From: Arthrobacter mobilis
Lineage (GTDB): Bacteria; Actinomycetota; Actinomycetes; Actinomycetales; Micrococcaceae
Assembly: GCF_012395835.1 (NCBI RefSeq)
Contig: NZ_JAAZSQ010000011.1
Location: 7,829-62,605, forward strand
Reading direction: 5' to 3'
DNA: 54,777 nt
Part shown: one piece after another, positions 43,487 through 52,659 of the stretch
Position numbering within the stretch: position 1 is the first letter of the stretch
Layout: each line of letters starts with the position of its first letter
Notes under the pieces: model-generated
The model's database searches: none
What the model saw: the letters and a program-made list of their open reading frames with translations, nothing else
What the model was told of the DNA's origin: nothing
Position numbers and translations under genes: made by a program

Positions 43487-44484
43487 GCCTCCAGGTGCTG
43501 GTCACCGGGGCCAGCGGGCTGCTGGGCGGCGCCGTCGCGCGGCTGCTCGCGGACAAGGGACACCGGGTGCGTACGTTCCAGCGCCGGCACACTGCCGGCG
43601 GGCCAGGCCTGGAGGTGCTCTCCGGCACGGTCACGGATCCGGCCGCCGTCCGGGCCGCCGTCGAGGGGGCCGATGCCGTGATCCACCTGGCCGCCAAGGT
43701 GTCCTTCACCGGGGGCTGGGACGAGTTCGCAGCCGTCAACATCGGCGGCACCCGCAACCTGCTCGATGCCGCCCGCGCCGCCGGCGCGCGGGACTTTGTT
43801 TTCGTTTCCTCTCCCTCCGTGGCCCATTTTGGCCACGCCCTCGCCGGCGAAGGTGCCGGACGGGCGGACCCGCAGCGGGCCCGGGGCAACTATGCCCGGT
43901 CCAAGGCCGCGGCCGAACTGATCGCCCTGGCCGCGGACGCGCCGTCGTTCCGGGTCGCCGCCGTCCGCCCGCACGTGGTCTGGGGCCCGGGTGATACGCA
44001 GCTGGTGGAACGGGTGGTGAAACGGGCCGCGGCCGGCCGGCTGCCGCTGCTGGACCACGGTGCCGCGCTGATCGACACAACCTACATCGACAACGCCGCC
44101 GCCGCGATCGTCCGGGCGCTGGAACGGATGGACCAGGCCCGGGGGCAGGCCCTGGTGGTCACCAACGGCCAGCCGCGCCCGGTCGGCGAGCTGCTGGCCG
44201 GCATCTGCACGGCGGCAGGCGTACGGCCCCCGTCCTGGAGCGTGCCCGGCTGGCTGGCCCGCGGTGCCGGTTCGGTGGTTGAAAAGGCCTGGCTGGTGGC
44301 CGGTGCCCGGGGCTGGGTCCGCGACGAGCCGCCGATGACGAGGTTTTTGGCCGAGCAGCTCTCCACCGCCCACTGGTTCGACCAGCGGCAGACCCGCCAG
44401 GTGCTGGACTGGGTGCCCGAGGTCGGGCTCGACGAAGGATTGAAGCGGCTGGCGGCCTACTACGGCGGCGGCCCCGCCAGATAA
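43483..44484 (+). CDS. oleD: OleD, 2-alkyl-3-ketoacid reductase
   Basis: 333 residues from GTG 43483, a GTGA overlap with oleBC. Extended SDR fold: LVTGASGLLGGAVAR (8-22) for NADPH binding, catalytic Tyr137 and Lys141 in NYARSKAAAE, Ser near 110 in FVSSPSV. Reduces the OleA product to the beta-hydroxy acid used by OleC. The tight overlaps show one polycistronic mRNA from oleA. Confidence 0.92.
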   Translation: MSLQVLVTGASGLLGGAVARLLADKGHRVRTFQRRHTAGGPGLEVLSGTVTDPAAVRAAVEGADAVIHLAAKVSFTGGWDEFAAVNIGGTRNLLDAARAAGARDFVFVSSPSVAHFGHALAGEGAGRADPQRARGNYARSKAAAELIALAADAPSFRVAAVRPHVVWGPGDTQLVERVVKRAAAGRLPLLDHGAALIDTTYIDNAAAAIVRALERMDQARGQALVVTNGQPRPVGELLAGICTAAGVRPPSWSVPGWLARGAGSVVEKAWLVAGARGWVRDEPPMTRFLAEQLSTAHWFDQRQTRQVLDWVPEVGLDEGLKRLAAYYGGGPAR

Positions 44485-44500
44485 GGAGCAGCAAGACAGC

Positions 44501-45316
44501 ATGGAGAGCGTGAAGGCAATCGGCGGCTGGCCCGTGCAGAACGCGGCAGCCGCCGTCGTCGGAGCCGACGGCAAGGTCCTGGGCAGCCACGGGGACCAGC
44601 GGCGCCGCTACAAGCTGGCCTCGGTGACCAAGCTGCTCACCGCCGGCGCGGTGCTGGTGGCACTGGAGGAGGGTGCGCTGGAGCTGGACCAGCCCGCAGG
44701 CCCGGAAGGATCCACCGTCCGGCACCTGCTGGCCCACAGCGGCGGCTATGACTTTGCCGACCGCACCGTGCGCTACCGGCCGGGCGAGCGGCGGCTCTAT
44801 TCCAACGCCGGCTTCGAGGTGCTGGCCGAGACCCTCGAGCAGTCCGCCGGCATCCCCTTCGCCGACTACCTGCGCGAGGGACTGCTGGATCCCCTGGGCA
44901 TGGCGGACACCTCGCTGGAGGGCTCCCCCGCCGCCGGAGCGGTGTCCACCGTGGCGGACCTGGTGCTCTTCGCCGCGGAGCTGCAGCGTCCGGCGCTCCT
45001 GGATCCGTCCACCGTCGCCGCGGCCACCACGGTGGTGTATCCGGGCCTGGCCGGGGTGCTGCCCGGGTTCGGCCGGCAGCAGGACAACGCCTGGGGCCTG
45101 GGCTTCGAGATCCGCAACGCCAAGTCCCCGCACTGGACCGGCACCGGCAGTTCACCGCGCGCCTTCGGGCATTTCGGACAGTCCGGCACCTTCCTCTGGG
45201 TGGATCCGGACGCCGGCGCGGCCTGCGTGGCGTTGACCGACCGCGACTTCGGCCCGTGGGCCGCCGAGGCATGGCCGGCGTTCACCGACGGCGTGCTGGC
45301 GGAACTGCGGCGCTGA
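44501..45316 (+). CDS. Beta-lactamase-family serine hydrolase
   Basis: 271 residues from ATG 44501, 16 bases after oleD with AAGGAGCAG upstream, so probably the fourth gene of the ole operon. Class C/DD-peptidase fold: Ser41-x-x-Lys44 (SVTK), Tyr100-x-Asn102 (YSN) and His224-x-Gly (HFGQSG). It has no signal peptide, so it is cytoplasmic and unlikely to be an antibiotic-resistance beta-lactamase. Members of this family act as esterases or amidases. A role on the beta-lactone or thioester intermediates of the ole pathway is an inference from position. Confidence 0.88.
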   Translation: MESVKAIGGWPVQNAAAAVVGADGKVLGSHGDQRRRYKLASVTKLLTAGAVLVALEEGALELDQPAGPEGSTVRHLLAHSGGYDFADRTVRYRPGERRLYSNAGFEVLAETLEQSAGIPFADYLREGLLDPLGMADTSLEGSPAAGAVSTVADLVLFAAELQRPALLDPSTVAAATTVVYPGLAGVLPGFGRQQDNAWGLGFEIRNAKSPHWTGTGSSPRAFGHFGQSGTFLWVDPDAGAACVALTDRDFGPWAAEAWPAFTDGVLAELRR

Positions 45317-45340
45317 GCCGCCGGCGCCGCCTGTCGGGGC

Positions 45341-47302
45341 TCAGTCCCAGCGCACTACCCGCACCAGGCCCCACTTGCGTGCGTCGGCGTCGTACTGGAA
45401 CGTCAGCAGGCTGGTGGCGTCCGGTGCACTGGACAGCTCCGGCGCCACCGAGGATTTGCGGAATCCGGAGGCCAGGGCCAGCCGCCGGTTTCCGGCCTTG
45501 TCCTGCTTCACCCGCAGGGTCAGTTCCTGGCCGTCGTGCGGCAGCCCGGAGGGCAGCGCGAGCGTGCGGTTCCCGGACAGTGTCACCTTGAACATCTCCC
45601 CGTGCTCGCAGGACCAGCGGATGGTGCCGGCGTCCGCCGCGGCCCGGACCCGCGGACGCTGGGTCTTGGCGATATTCGGTCCCGGATAGCTGCCGCGGGC
45701 GATCTGCAGGTCCGTGATCTCGAACCAGCCGGCTTCCTTGTTCAGCCCGTACCGGAAGAACGGGAAGCGCCAGGAGCCCTGGTCCTCCGAGGTGACGGCG
45801 AACGGGACGGTAAAGCTTTGCCAGACGGTGCCGAGGCGCAGGCCCCTGTCGCCGGAGAACAGCGCGTCGTTGTCGGGCTGGCGCAGGCCGGCGCTGAGCC
45901 GGAACCCGTCGAAGGAGGCCCGGGCCTTGAAGGTCAGGACGTGCGGCTTGCCCCGCTCGAAATCGGTCTCGGCCGAGGGGACCTGCCGGTACACCGCGTA
46001 GTCGTTGTCGGATTTCCCGTCCGACTTCGGCTTGGCAACCCGCAGGCTGGTGGTGCCCTTGTCCATGCCGGACGGGGCATTGGCGGTGATCTCGAAGCTG
46101 GAGCCCTTCCCGGCCAGGGACCAGGTGTCGGTGGACGCCGGCACGGAGACCGCCGGCGGCAGCAGGTTCCGGCTGTAGTCCGCCGGCGGGTCGGCCCGGT
46201 TCACCCGCGCGGCAGCATTGATGGCCTGGCCCACCAGCCGTTTTTGTTCGGCGTTTTCCAGCCGCATGTCGGTGGAGGGCGCATCGATCAGGAACAGGAT
46301 CGCTGCCTCGATCCGCGGCAGTTCCGGGGAGGCCACCAGCCGGATCAGGTCCGAGTACCACCGGCCCTTGTCTTCGCCCTGGTTGCTGGCGGCGCAGCCG
46401 GTCTCGCACAGCCAGATGCCGCGGGAAGACATGGCCTCGACCTGGCCGACGAACCGGCGTAGTTCCGCTCCCACCGGCAGCCAGGTCTCGCTGTAGCCCT
46501 CGGCGTTGGAACGGTTGTAGTAGGAGACCCCTACGAGGTCCACCCACTCGTCCCCCACGAACCCTTCGGCCAGGTTGGACGGGTCCCCGTCCCCGCCGTT
46601 GCTGGTCAGGTACCACTGGATGAACCGGGAGCCCAGACCCATGGAGCGGGCCAGCTCCACAATCCGCCGGTAGGCCTCCTTGTACAGGGCGGGGCTGTTG
46701 GCGTCGGTGTCCCGGTACATCTGCCAGGGGTAGCTGCCCGCCCCGTTGCCTTCGTGGAAGGGTGCCAGGTAGACCCTGTCCGTGTGCCCGCCGTCGACGA
46801 TCGCCTGGAACAGGCGCGCCAGGTCCCGGTAGACGCCGTTTTTGGCGTCCATCTCGCGGATGAATTCCCGGTTTTCCTTCCAGATTTCCAGCGCGTACAT
46901 GATGTTGCGTGACGGGCTGCGCTCCAGTTCGGGCACCACTTCGGCAGTGTAGGAACGGGCGGTTTCGGCACCGACGGCACGGTAGTAGGAGACGATGTCG
47001 AAGGTTGCCTTCAGCTCGGTCTCAAGGTCCCGGGTGGCGTCATAGTATTTGGCGCCCTGGTAGGCTTCGGCCGGCTCTCCGCGGACCCGCGCGCCGATCC
47101 AGGGCCGGCGTATAGTCCCGGCCTCGGCCAGCTCAATCCGGGCAGCCACGGCCGGACCCAGCAGGTCCCCTGACTGGCGGGAAGGTTCCCCGGGTACCTC
47201 CCCCGCCGAAAGGGTGACGATCCGCGGCAAGGCCAACCCGGCGGCGAAGCCCAGGGCGGTCCTGCGCCCCATGGTCAGCGGCTCTTCGCGCGGCTTCGTC
47301 AA
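45341..47302 (-). CDS. Secreted glycoside hydrolase, GH26-like, with C-terminal binding domain
   Basis: 653 residues from TTG 47302, chosen for GGGGAGGCAGGGGAC just upstream; an ATG at 47350 or 47272 is possible. A Tat-like signal (MGRRTALGFAAGLALP) precedes a TIM-barrel domain. The acid Glu184 in LAPFHEGNG and the nucleophile Glu300 in IWLCETG sit where GH26 has its two Glu residues. After about residue 400 come a carbohydrate-binding-like sandwich and a beta-rich end. Beta-mannanase-type or exopolysaccharide cleavage is likely, exact substrate unknown. Convergent with the ole operon. Confidence 0.75.
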   Translation of the reverse strand: MTKPREEPLTMGRRTALGFAAGLALPRIVTLSAGEVPGEPSRQSGDLLGPAVAARIELAEAGTIRRPWIGARVRGEPAEAYQGAKYYDATRDLETELKATFDIVSYYRAVGAETARSYTAEVVPELERSPSRNIMYALEIWKENREFIREMDAKNGVYRDLARLFQAIVDGGHTDRVYLAPFHEGNGAGSYPWQMYRDTDANSPALYKEAYRRIVELARSMGLGSRFIQWYLTSNGGDGDPSNLAEGFVGDEWVDLVGVSYYNRSNAEGYSETWLPVGAELRRFVGQVEAMSSRGIWLCETGCAASNQGEDKGRWYSDLIRLVASPELPRIEAAILFLIDAPSTDMRLENAEQKRLVGQAINAAARVNRADPPADYSRNLLPPAVSVPASTDTWSLAGKGSSFEITANAPSGMDKGTTSLRVAKPKSDGKSDNDYAVYRQVPSAETDFERGKPHVLTFKARASFDGFRLSAGLRQPDNDALFSGDRGLRLGTVWQSFTVPFAVTSEDQGSWRFPFFRYGLNKEAGWFEITDLQIARGSYPGPNIAKTQRPRVRAAADAGTIRWSCEHGEMFKVTLSGNRTLALPSGLPHDGQELTLRVKQDKAGNRRLALASGFRKSSVAPELSSAPDATSLLTFQYDADARKWGLVRVVRWD

Positions 47303-47382
47303 GTCCCCTGCCTCCCCGTTCCGGTACTCCCGGCACCCTTTTCCTGCCATTCCACCCTACCGGGTTTGGCCACCGGCCCCGG

Positions 47383-48999
47383 TCAGGGCCGGTCCAGCAG
47401 TGAATCCGCATCCGGAACCACGCCCATGCGGTATTTGGATTCCGCCCGGAATGTCGATCCGCCGGCAAACGCCCGGCTCCTGCCCGGCGGCAGGGGGCAG
47501 ACATAGAGTTTTTTCAGCCCGGCGGCACGGTCCTCGTAGTACACCTGCGGCTTGTCCGCTGTTCCCCACTTCCAGCCGGCCACTGCGTCCTCTGGATAAT
47601 CGCAAACCCCCACGTGGCGCGAGCCCGGGTTCCAGGCCACGCAGGTCAGCGACTTCTGATATCCCAGCAGCGCGTCCGCGGACTTGCCCAGGCTCCGGTT
47701 CGCGTCCCAGGTCTGGTCGGCACCCACCCAGGTGACGCGTTCGAGGCTGGTGGGCCACATGACGAAATAGGGCCTGCGGTAGGTGCCGGCTACCGCCCAG
47801 GTGACCTTACGCCGGACCACCAGTCCATGACTGCCCAACGAGTAGCTCACCCAGGCATCAGCAGCCTTGCCGTTATTGGGGATGCCCGGATGGTCGAGCC
47901 TGGTCTTGCGCTGGATGCGGACGAACCTGCCCGTGGCCACCTGACCGGTCCTGAGGCTCCTCCGTTTGCCGTCAACGTACACCGCCAAGGACACCAGTGC
48001 CTCGTAGCCGTGCACGCCGCCGATGAACAAACTCCGGCCGCCGATGTCCACGTTCAGTGCGTACTCGTGGGCCGAGTGGGTCGCCTCCGCCGTGCCCATC
48101 CGCTCCAGCGTGATCCAGGTGGTCTTCCCATCGGGGCGCTGGGTCTCCACCGAGGCACCGTAGACGGCGGCATACCTGTTGATCCGGCCCTTAAGCGTCA
48201 CGTTGACTGGCCATACTTTCAGCGTGTACCGACGGGCCGGGTCCAGGTCTTCGGCCAGGAGCTGCGCGTGCTCGCTGCCACTGGAGGAGCCGGCAACGTA
48301 GGTGTCCACGTAGCGGGCGGAGCCGGAGACGGCGCCGGCGGCTATCTGCGCGGCGGTGACGGTGCCGTCTTCGAGCAGCTGCCGGCCGGTCTTCGCTCCA
48401 GCCAGGGCCACCTGCCGGCCGTTCCCGTCCACCAGGCTCACCCGTACCAGCCCGTTGGCCACGTGCGAGGCCGTGTGCAGACAGATACTGCGGGAACCGG
48501 CCGGCAGCGAGTAGGCGGCGGAAGCGGCACCGGGCAGCGCTCTGAGAAAGCCGTGGGACTCCTGCACTGACCAGGTTCCGGGGTACTTCCAGCGGGTCCT
48601 GTCCGTGCAGCGGTGGCGGTTCCGGGCCAGCCGGATGTAGGCCGTGTGCAGCTGGGGCACCCGGTCATAGGACTGTCTGGGCCCGGGCACCGTGGGGGCC
48701 TTCAAGGTATAGACCGCCCAGCGGAGGCGGTCCACCTGGTACCCCAGCTGCCATCCATAGGTGGAGGTCCGCCGGATGAAACAGCGGCCTCCCCGCAGGC
48801 CCGCCGTGGCGTCCATGACCGTGGCGTATTCGGCCTTGGCGCGGGCGGACAGGGTGGCGGGAACGACGGCGGCCTGTCCGGTGGAGAAAGCTGCAGCTGG
48901 CGGCGGGTTCAGGCCGGCCAGCAGGCCGGCCAGTGCTGTTCCGCCGAACAGGCCCAGCACCTGGCGGCGTCCAATGGCTTGCGGCTTGTGAGATTGCAT
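47383..48999 (-). CDS. Secreted protein of unknown function with Tat signal
   Basis: 538 residues from ATG 48999 (MQSHKPQAIGRRQVLGLFGG); frames starting farther upstream are Pro/Arg-rich and rejected. Twin Arg and the hydrophobic stretch predict Tat export. The mature part is beta-rich with many Tyr, Trp and Gly and four or more Cys residues (CLHTASHVANG, CDYPEDAVAGW). No catalytic motif is recognised. It lies 80 bases upstream of the GH26-like gene and may share its promoter, so a polysaccharide-related role is plausible. Confidence 0.75.
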   Translation of the reverse strand: MQSHKPQAIGRRQVLGLFGGTALAGLLAGLNPPPAAAFSTGQAAVVPATLSARAKAEYATVMDATAGLRGGRCFIRRTSTYGWQLGYQVDRLRWAVYTLKAPTVPGPRQSYDRVPQLHTAYIRLARNRHRCTDRTRWKYPGTWSVQESHGFLRALPGAASAAYSLPAGSRSICLHTASHVANGLVRVSLVDGNGRQVALAGAKTGRQLLEDGTVTAAQIAAGAVSGSARYVDTYVAGSSSGSEHAQLLAEDLDPARRYTLKVWPVNVTLKGRINRYAAVYGASVETQRPDGKTTWITLERMGTAEATHSAHEYALNVDIGGRSLFIGGVHGYEALVSLAVYVDGKRRSLRTGQVATGRFVRIQRKTRLDHPGIPNNGKAADAWVSYSLGSHGLVVRRKVTWAVAGTYRRPYFVMWPTSLERVTWVGADQTWDANRSLGKSADALLGYQKSLTCVAWNPGSRHVGVCDYPEDAVAGWKWGTADKPQVYYEDRAAGLKKLYVCPLPPGRSRAFAGGSTFRAESKYRMGVVPDADSLLDRP

Positions 49000-49396
49000 G
49001 GAAGGTCCCCCGGCCCCCGATGCACGCGGTACGTGCTGCCCGGGACACCACCGGCGGAATGCGGTCCTCATTGGCCACAGACGAGGTAGCGGCGGTTGCC
49101 GGCGGTAAGGATGAGCCGGCAACCGGCAGAGTCCGAAGGCAGCACGGCCCGGCCCGTGCGGCACCCCTGCCGCACGCCGGACGCCGTGCATCAATCCTGT
49201 GGAATCGCCCGGGCCGGCCCAGCGGCCCGGACCAGCAATCATGAACCCGCAGGGCGGGCTATGATCCCCAACCCATCACCCCGGTTGCGGGATGATTTCC
49301 CCAATCACGCGTCCCCTTGGGCACTGCCGGCGGCCCACCGCGCGCTCTTCAATACAGTGCTGCACGCAGGTTGGGAAAAGGCTGCGGCCTGCCCGG
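49000..49396. other. Intergenic region, no gene seen
   Basis: No coding frame is convincing. A perfect 7-bp hairpin GTGCGGC-n6-GCCGCAC lies at 49156-49175. It separates the accessory block from mutM and should hold the promoter of the 48999 gene. Confidence 0.4.
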
Positions 49397-50362
49397 CTAC
49401 CAGCGGCCGTTGCGCGGCCGCGGCTGGCACACCGGGCAGGTGTAGGCGGAGCGGTTCATGAAGGAGTCCCGCCGGATCGCAGTGGTCAATCCCAGCCCCG
49501 CACACCGGTAGCAATTCCCGCGCTCCCGTCCGTAGGCGTTCAGGGAACGGGCGAAGTAGCCGGAGGCACCGTTGACGTTGACGTAGAGCGAGTCAAAGCT
49601 GGTCCCGCCTGCAGCCAGCGCGCGCGTCATTACGTCGCGGCAGGCATCGATGAGCCGTTCGGCTTCCGTGCGGCGCATGGTGTCCGTGGCGCGTGCGTAG
49701 TGGAGCCTGGCGGCCCACAAGGCCTCGTCCGCGTAGATGTTCCCGACGCCGGACACCAGGCGCTGGTCGAGGATGGCCCGCTTGATCCCGGTGCGGCGGG
49801 CTCGCAACTGCCGGTAGAAACCGTCGAAGGAGAAGGCGGGGTCCAGCGGGTCCCGGGCAATGTGCGCGGCCTCCACCGGGACCAGGGGCAGTCCGGTTTC
49901 GGACCGGCCGCCCGGCTGGCCGTCAGCGGTGGGCGCGAGGTCGGCCAGGAAAACCCCGCCGAAAATGCGCTGGTCGACGAAGCGCAGTTCCTCCGGCATC
50001 ACCGTACCGTCCGCATCGACGGCGGGGCTGAGGCGCAAGCGGACCTTCAGGTGCTTTTCGTCCGCCTGGGACGCGTCCTCGATCAGCAGCTGCCCGCTCA
50101 TGCCCAGGTGGGCCATCAGGGCCAGCTTCGGCTCCGTGGTGCGGCTCGCGGAGGCCTCCGTGAGCGGCATCCAGAGGAACTTGCCGCGGCGGGCAACGTC
50201 CACCACCCGGGCGCCGATGAGGTTGCCGCGCAGGTCCTCGGGGCCGAGGGCATGGCGGCGCACGGAACGTTCATCCAGGATGTCGACGCCGGTGATGGTG
50301 CGGCCGCCGACCCAGCTGGCCAAGCCGCGGCGGACTACTTCGACCTCGGGCAGTTCTGGCAT
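49397..50362 (-). CDS. mutM: Formamidopyrimidine-DNA glycosylase
   Basis: 321 residues from ATG 50362, three bases after the rnc stop. Removes oxidised purines from DNA. N-terminal [14 protein letters not shown] gives the catalytic Pro2 and Glu3; Lys in [11 protein letters not shown]; the H2TH region [14 protein letters not shown]; and the zinc finger CYRCAG...CPVCQ at the end. Slightly longer than usual owing to an insert near residue 150. Normally followed by smc. Confidence 0.97.
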   Translation of the reverse strand: MPELPEVEVVRRGLASWVGGRTITGVDILDERSVRRHALGPEDLRGNLIGARVVDVARRGKFLWMPLTEASASRTTEPKLALMAHLGMSGQLLIEDASQADEKHLKVRLRLSPAVDADGTVMPEELRFVDQRIFGGVFLADLAPTADGQPGGRSETGLPLVPVEAAHIARDPLDPAFSFDGFYRQLRARRTGIKRAILDQRLVSGVGNIYADEALWAARLHYARATDTMRRTEAERLIDACRDVMTRALAAGGTSFDSLYVNVNGASGYFARSLNAYGRERGNCYRCAGLGLTTAIRRDSFMNRSAYTCPVCQPRPRNGRW

Positions 50363-50365
50363 GGC

Positions 50366-51061
50366 CTACCCGTTGGCCGGAGTTCCGGCCCGCAGCTGCT
50401 GCCAGCTCACCGCGGCCGCTTCCTGCTCGGCTTCCTTCTTGGAATGTCCGGTGCCCTGGCCGTAGGGGATGCCCCCGATGAGCAGGGTGGCTTCGAAAAC
50501 CCGGGCATGGTCCGGGCCGGAGCCGCGCACCGAGTACTCCACTGCACCCAGTTTGCGTGCCGCCGCCAGTTCCTGGATGCTCGTCTTCCAGTCGGTGCCG
50601 GCACCGAGGGCGTCGGCGTCGTCCAGCAGGGGGCCTACCAGGCGCATCACCAGGTCGCGGGCGGCCTCGATGCCGTGCACCAGGTACGTTGCCCCGAAGA
50701 GCGCTTCCATGGTGTCGGCCAGGATGGAGGCCTTGTCTGCGCCGTTGGTCAGCTTCTCCCCTTGGCCGAGCAGGATATGCTCGCCCACGCCGAGTTCGCG
50801 GGCAATGCCGGCCAGGGCACGCGTACTGACCACGGCCGAACGCCGCTTGGCCAGCTCACCCTCGGAGAGATCCGGGTTGTCCCGGTAGAGGGCATCGGTC
50901 ACGGAAAAGCCCAGGATCGAATCGCCCAAGAATTCGAGGCGCTCGTTGGTGGGCAACCCGCCGTGCTCGTAGGCGTAGGACCGGTGGGTGAGGGCAAGAC
51001 GAAGCGTCCCGGCGTCGAGATCGACGCCGAGACGCTCCAGAAGCTCTTCAGTTGAAGGCAT
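50366..51061 (-). CDS. rnc: Ribonuclease III
   Basis: 231 residues from ATG 51061. Cleaves double-stranded RNA. The RNase III signature [14 protein letters not shown], the later Asp-Glu pair in [13 protein letters not shown] and the C-terminal dsRNA-binding domain ([20 protein letters not shown]...[12 protein letters not shown]) are all present. In operon with rpmF and mutM. Confidence 0.97.
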   Translation of the reverse strand: MPSTEELLERLGVDLDAGTLRLALTHRSYAYEHGGLPTNERLEFLGDSILGFSVTDALYRDNPDLSEGELAKRRSAVVSTRALAGIARELGVGEHILLGQGEKLTNGADKASILADTMEALFGATYLVHGIEAARDLVMRLVGPLLDDADALGAGTDWKTSIQELAAARKLGAVEYSVRGSGPDHARVFEATLLIGGIPYGQGTGHSKKEAEQEAAAVSWQQLRAGTPANG

Positions 51062-51072
51062 GCCGGACGGTG

Positions 51073-51276
51073 TTACGCGTCGGCTACCTTGCGGCCCTTG
51101 TACTCAAGGAACAGCGCAGTGCCAGCTGAGTCGGTGACAACCTTGGCCTGATGCGGCAGGCTGTAGGTCACCCGGCCGTTCTCAACGGTCTTCACCAGGT
51201 TGGGGGCGGTAGCCTTCCACTGGGACCGGCGTGCGCGCGTATTCGAGCGGGACATCTTCCGCTTGGGAACAGCCAC
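51073..51276 (-). CDS. rpmF: 50S ribosomal protein L32
   Basis: 67 residues from GTG 51276. Begins [20 protein letters not shown], the L32 signature, and continues [20 protein letters not shown]. It lacks the four Cys of the zinc-binding version. Two bases after the yceD stop. Confidence 0.96.
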   Translation of the reverse strand: MAVPKRKMSRSNTRARRSQWKATAPNLVKTVENGRVTYSLPHQAKVVTDSAGTALFLEYKGRKVADA

Positions 51277-51278
51277 GA

Positions 51279-51878
51279 CTAACTCTCTTCTCTCTCGTCT
51301 GACTCTGTACTTGTTGCCGCGTCGTCCGCGGCATTGCTGGCCAGGCCCGCCAGGGCTGCCCAGCGAGGATCCACGACCTCATGGTGGTGGCCCGGATCCT
51401 CTTCAAGGCGCATCCCGCATTCAGGGCACAGGCCTTTACAGTCCTCCCGGCACACCGGCTGGAACGGCAGCGAGGTTACCACTGCGTCCCTCAGCACCGG
51501 TTCGAGATCGATGGAATCGTGCTCGATCCGGCGCTGCTCTTCCTCTTCCTCTTCGGCTGCCTGACCCAGGTCGGCGTCCGCATAGTAGAAGAGTTCCTGC
51601 ACGTCGACGTCGAGGTCGTACGCGATGGGGTCCAGGCAGCGCCCGCACTCGCCCGTTACTTCAACGGAAGCGGTGCCGGTGACCAGGATACCTTCGTGCA
51701 CGGCCTCGAGCCTCAGGTCCAGCTCCATGTCGGAGCCTTCCCGAACGCCGATGAGTGCCGCACCAAGATCCCTTGGTGCAGGTACATGCTCCTCAAGAGT
51801 CCGCATCGTTCCCGGGCTGCGCCCGAGGTCCTTGACCCCCAGGATCAGGGGCGAACTTTGATCATGGTTCAGGACCAC
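51279..51878 (-). CDS. yceD: DUF177 family protein YceD
   Basis: 199 residues from GTG 51878. The family accompanies rpmF in most bacteria and is linked to rRNA/ribosome maturation. Two Cys pairs, CGRC and [13 protein letters not shown], suggest zinc binding. Between them is a Glu-rich loop. The nearest ribosome site (GAGGAG) is 13 bases upstream of GTG, which is unusual. Confidence 0.92.
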   Translation of the reverse strand: MVLNHDQSSPLILGVKDLGRSPGTMRTLEEHVPAPRDLGAALIGVREGSDMELDLRLEAVHEGILVTGTASVEVTGECGRCLDPIAYDLDVDVQELFYYADADLGQAAEEEEEEQRRIEHDSIDLEPVLRDAVVTSLPFQPVCREDCKGLCPECGMRLEEDPGHHHEVVDPRWAALAGLASNAADDAATSTESDEREES

Positions 51879-52025
51879 GGTGATGAAAACTCCTCATGAA
51901 CATCTGACCGACATATCATCTTAGCCTGATCCGGACCGAAGCCTCAAACCGCCGCGGTCCGCCGCGCCGCAGGCGCCCGGGGCGGCTGTCCGGCCAGACA
52001 GTGCGCTACCGGATAGCCTACTAGG

Positions 52026-52625
52026 GTGAATGAGCCGACCCGGTTCCGCAGGACGCGCGCGGCCCTGCTCTGGCTGTGGGCAGCGGCAGCGGTCCTGCTG
52101 GCGCTGCTGATCATGTTCCTGACCGCCTCCTACTTCCTGTTCTACAATCCTCCGCTGGCCGCTGCCGGCACCGCGGACGCCGTCGTCGTGCTGGCCGGTG
52201 CCAGCAGCGAGCGGTTGCCGGTGGGCCTGGAGTTGATGGAGGACGGCGCAGCACCCGTACTGGTCCTTTCGCACACCAACGCGCCGGGCAATATCTACGC
52301 GGATGAGCTCTGCCAGGATCCGGACCAGGTGGACCATCCGGTCCTCTGCTTCTCACCCGGGGTGGAGACAACCCGGGGCGAGGCACGCAGCGTCGCACGG
52401 CTGGCCGCCGACAACGGCTGGGACGAAATCATCGTGGTGACCTCCCGCTACCACCTCACCCGGGCCGGCTACTACATTGGCCAATGTTCCGGCGTGCGGG
52501 TGCACAAGGTGGCCTCCGATCCGCAGCTGGGCCCCCGTGAATGGCTGGGACGGTTCGCGGAAGAGTCCGCCGCCCTGGCTTCGGCGTACGTCAGGCCCGT
52601 CTGCGCCGCCCCGCTCCAGCGGTGA
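52026..52625 (+). CDS. DUF218 (YdcF/SanA-like) membrane protein
   Basis: 199 residues from GTG 52026. One N-terminal membrane segment (AVLLALLIMFLTASYFLFYN) then an extracellular or cytoplasmic DUF218 domain with AVVVLAGASSERLPVGLELM, TTRGEARSVARLAADNGWDE and IIVVTSRYHLTRAGYY. The family acts in envelope synthesis in other bacteria, mechanism unclear. Divergent from yceD. Confidence 0.9.
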   Translation: MNEPTRFRRTRAALLWLWAAAAVLLALLIMFLTASYFLFYNPPLAAAGTADAVVVLAGASSERLPVGLELMEDGAAPVLVLSHTNAPGNIYADELCQDPDQVDHPVLCFSPGVETTRGEARSVARLAADNGWDEIIVVTSRYHLTRAGYYIGQCSGVRVHKVASDPQLGPREWLGRFAEESAALASAYVRPVCAAPLQR

Positions 52626-52659
52626 TCCGGCAGCGGCCGGCGTCCGGCAGGGTCCGGGG

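Noticed and set aside
44501-45316. Antibiotic-resistance beta-lactamase
   Set aside because: No signal peptide and placement in the ole operon; the SxxK/YxN/HxG motifs are shared by many esterases.
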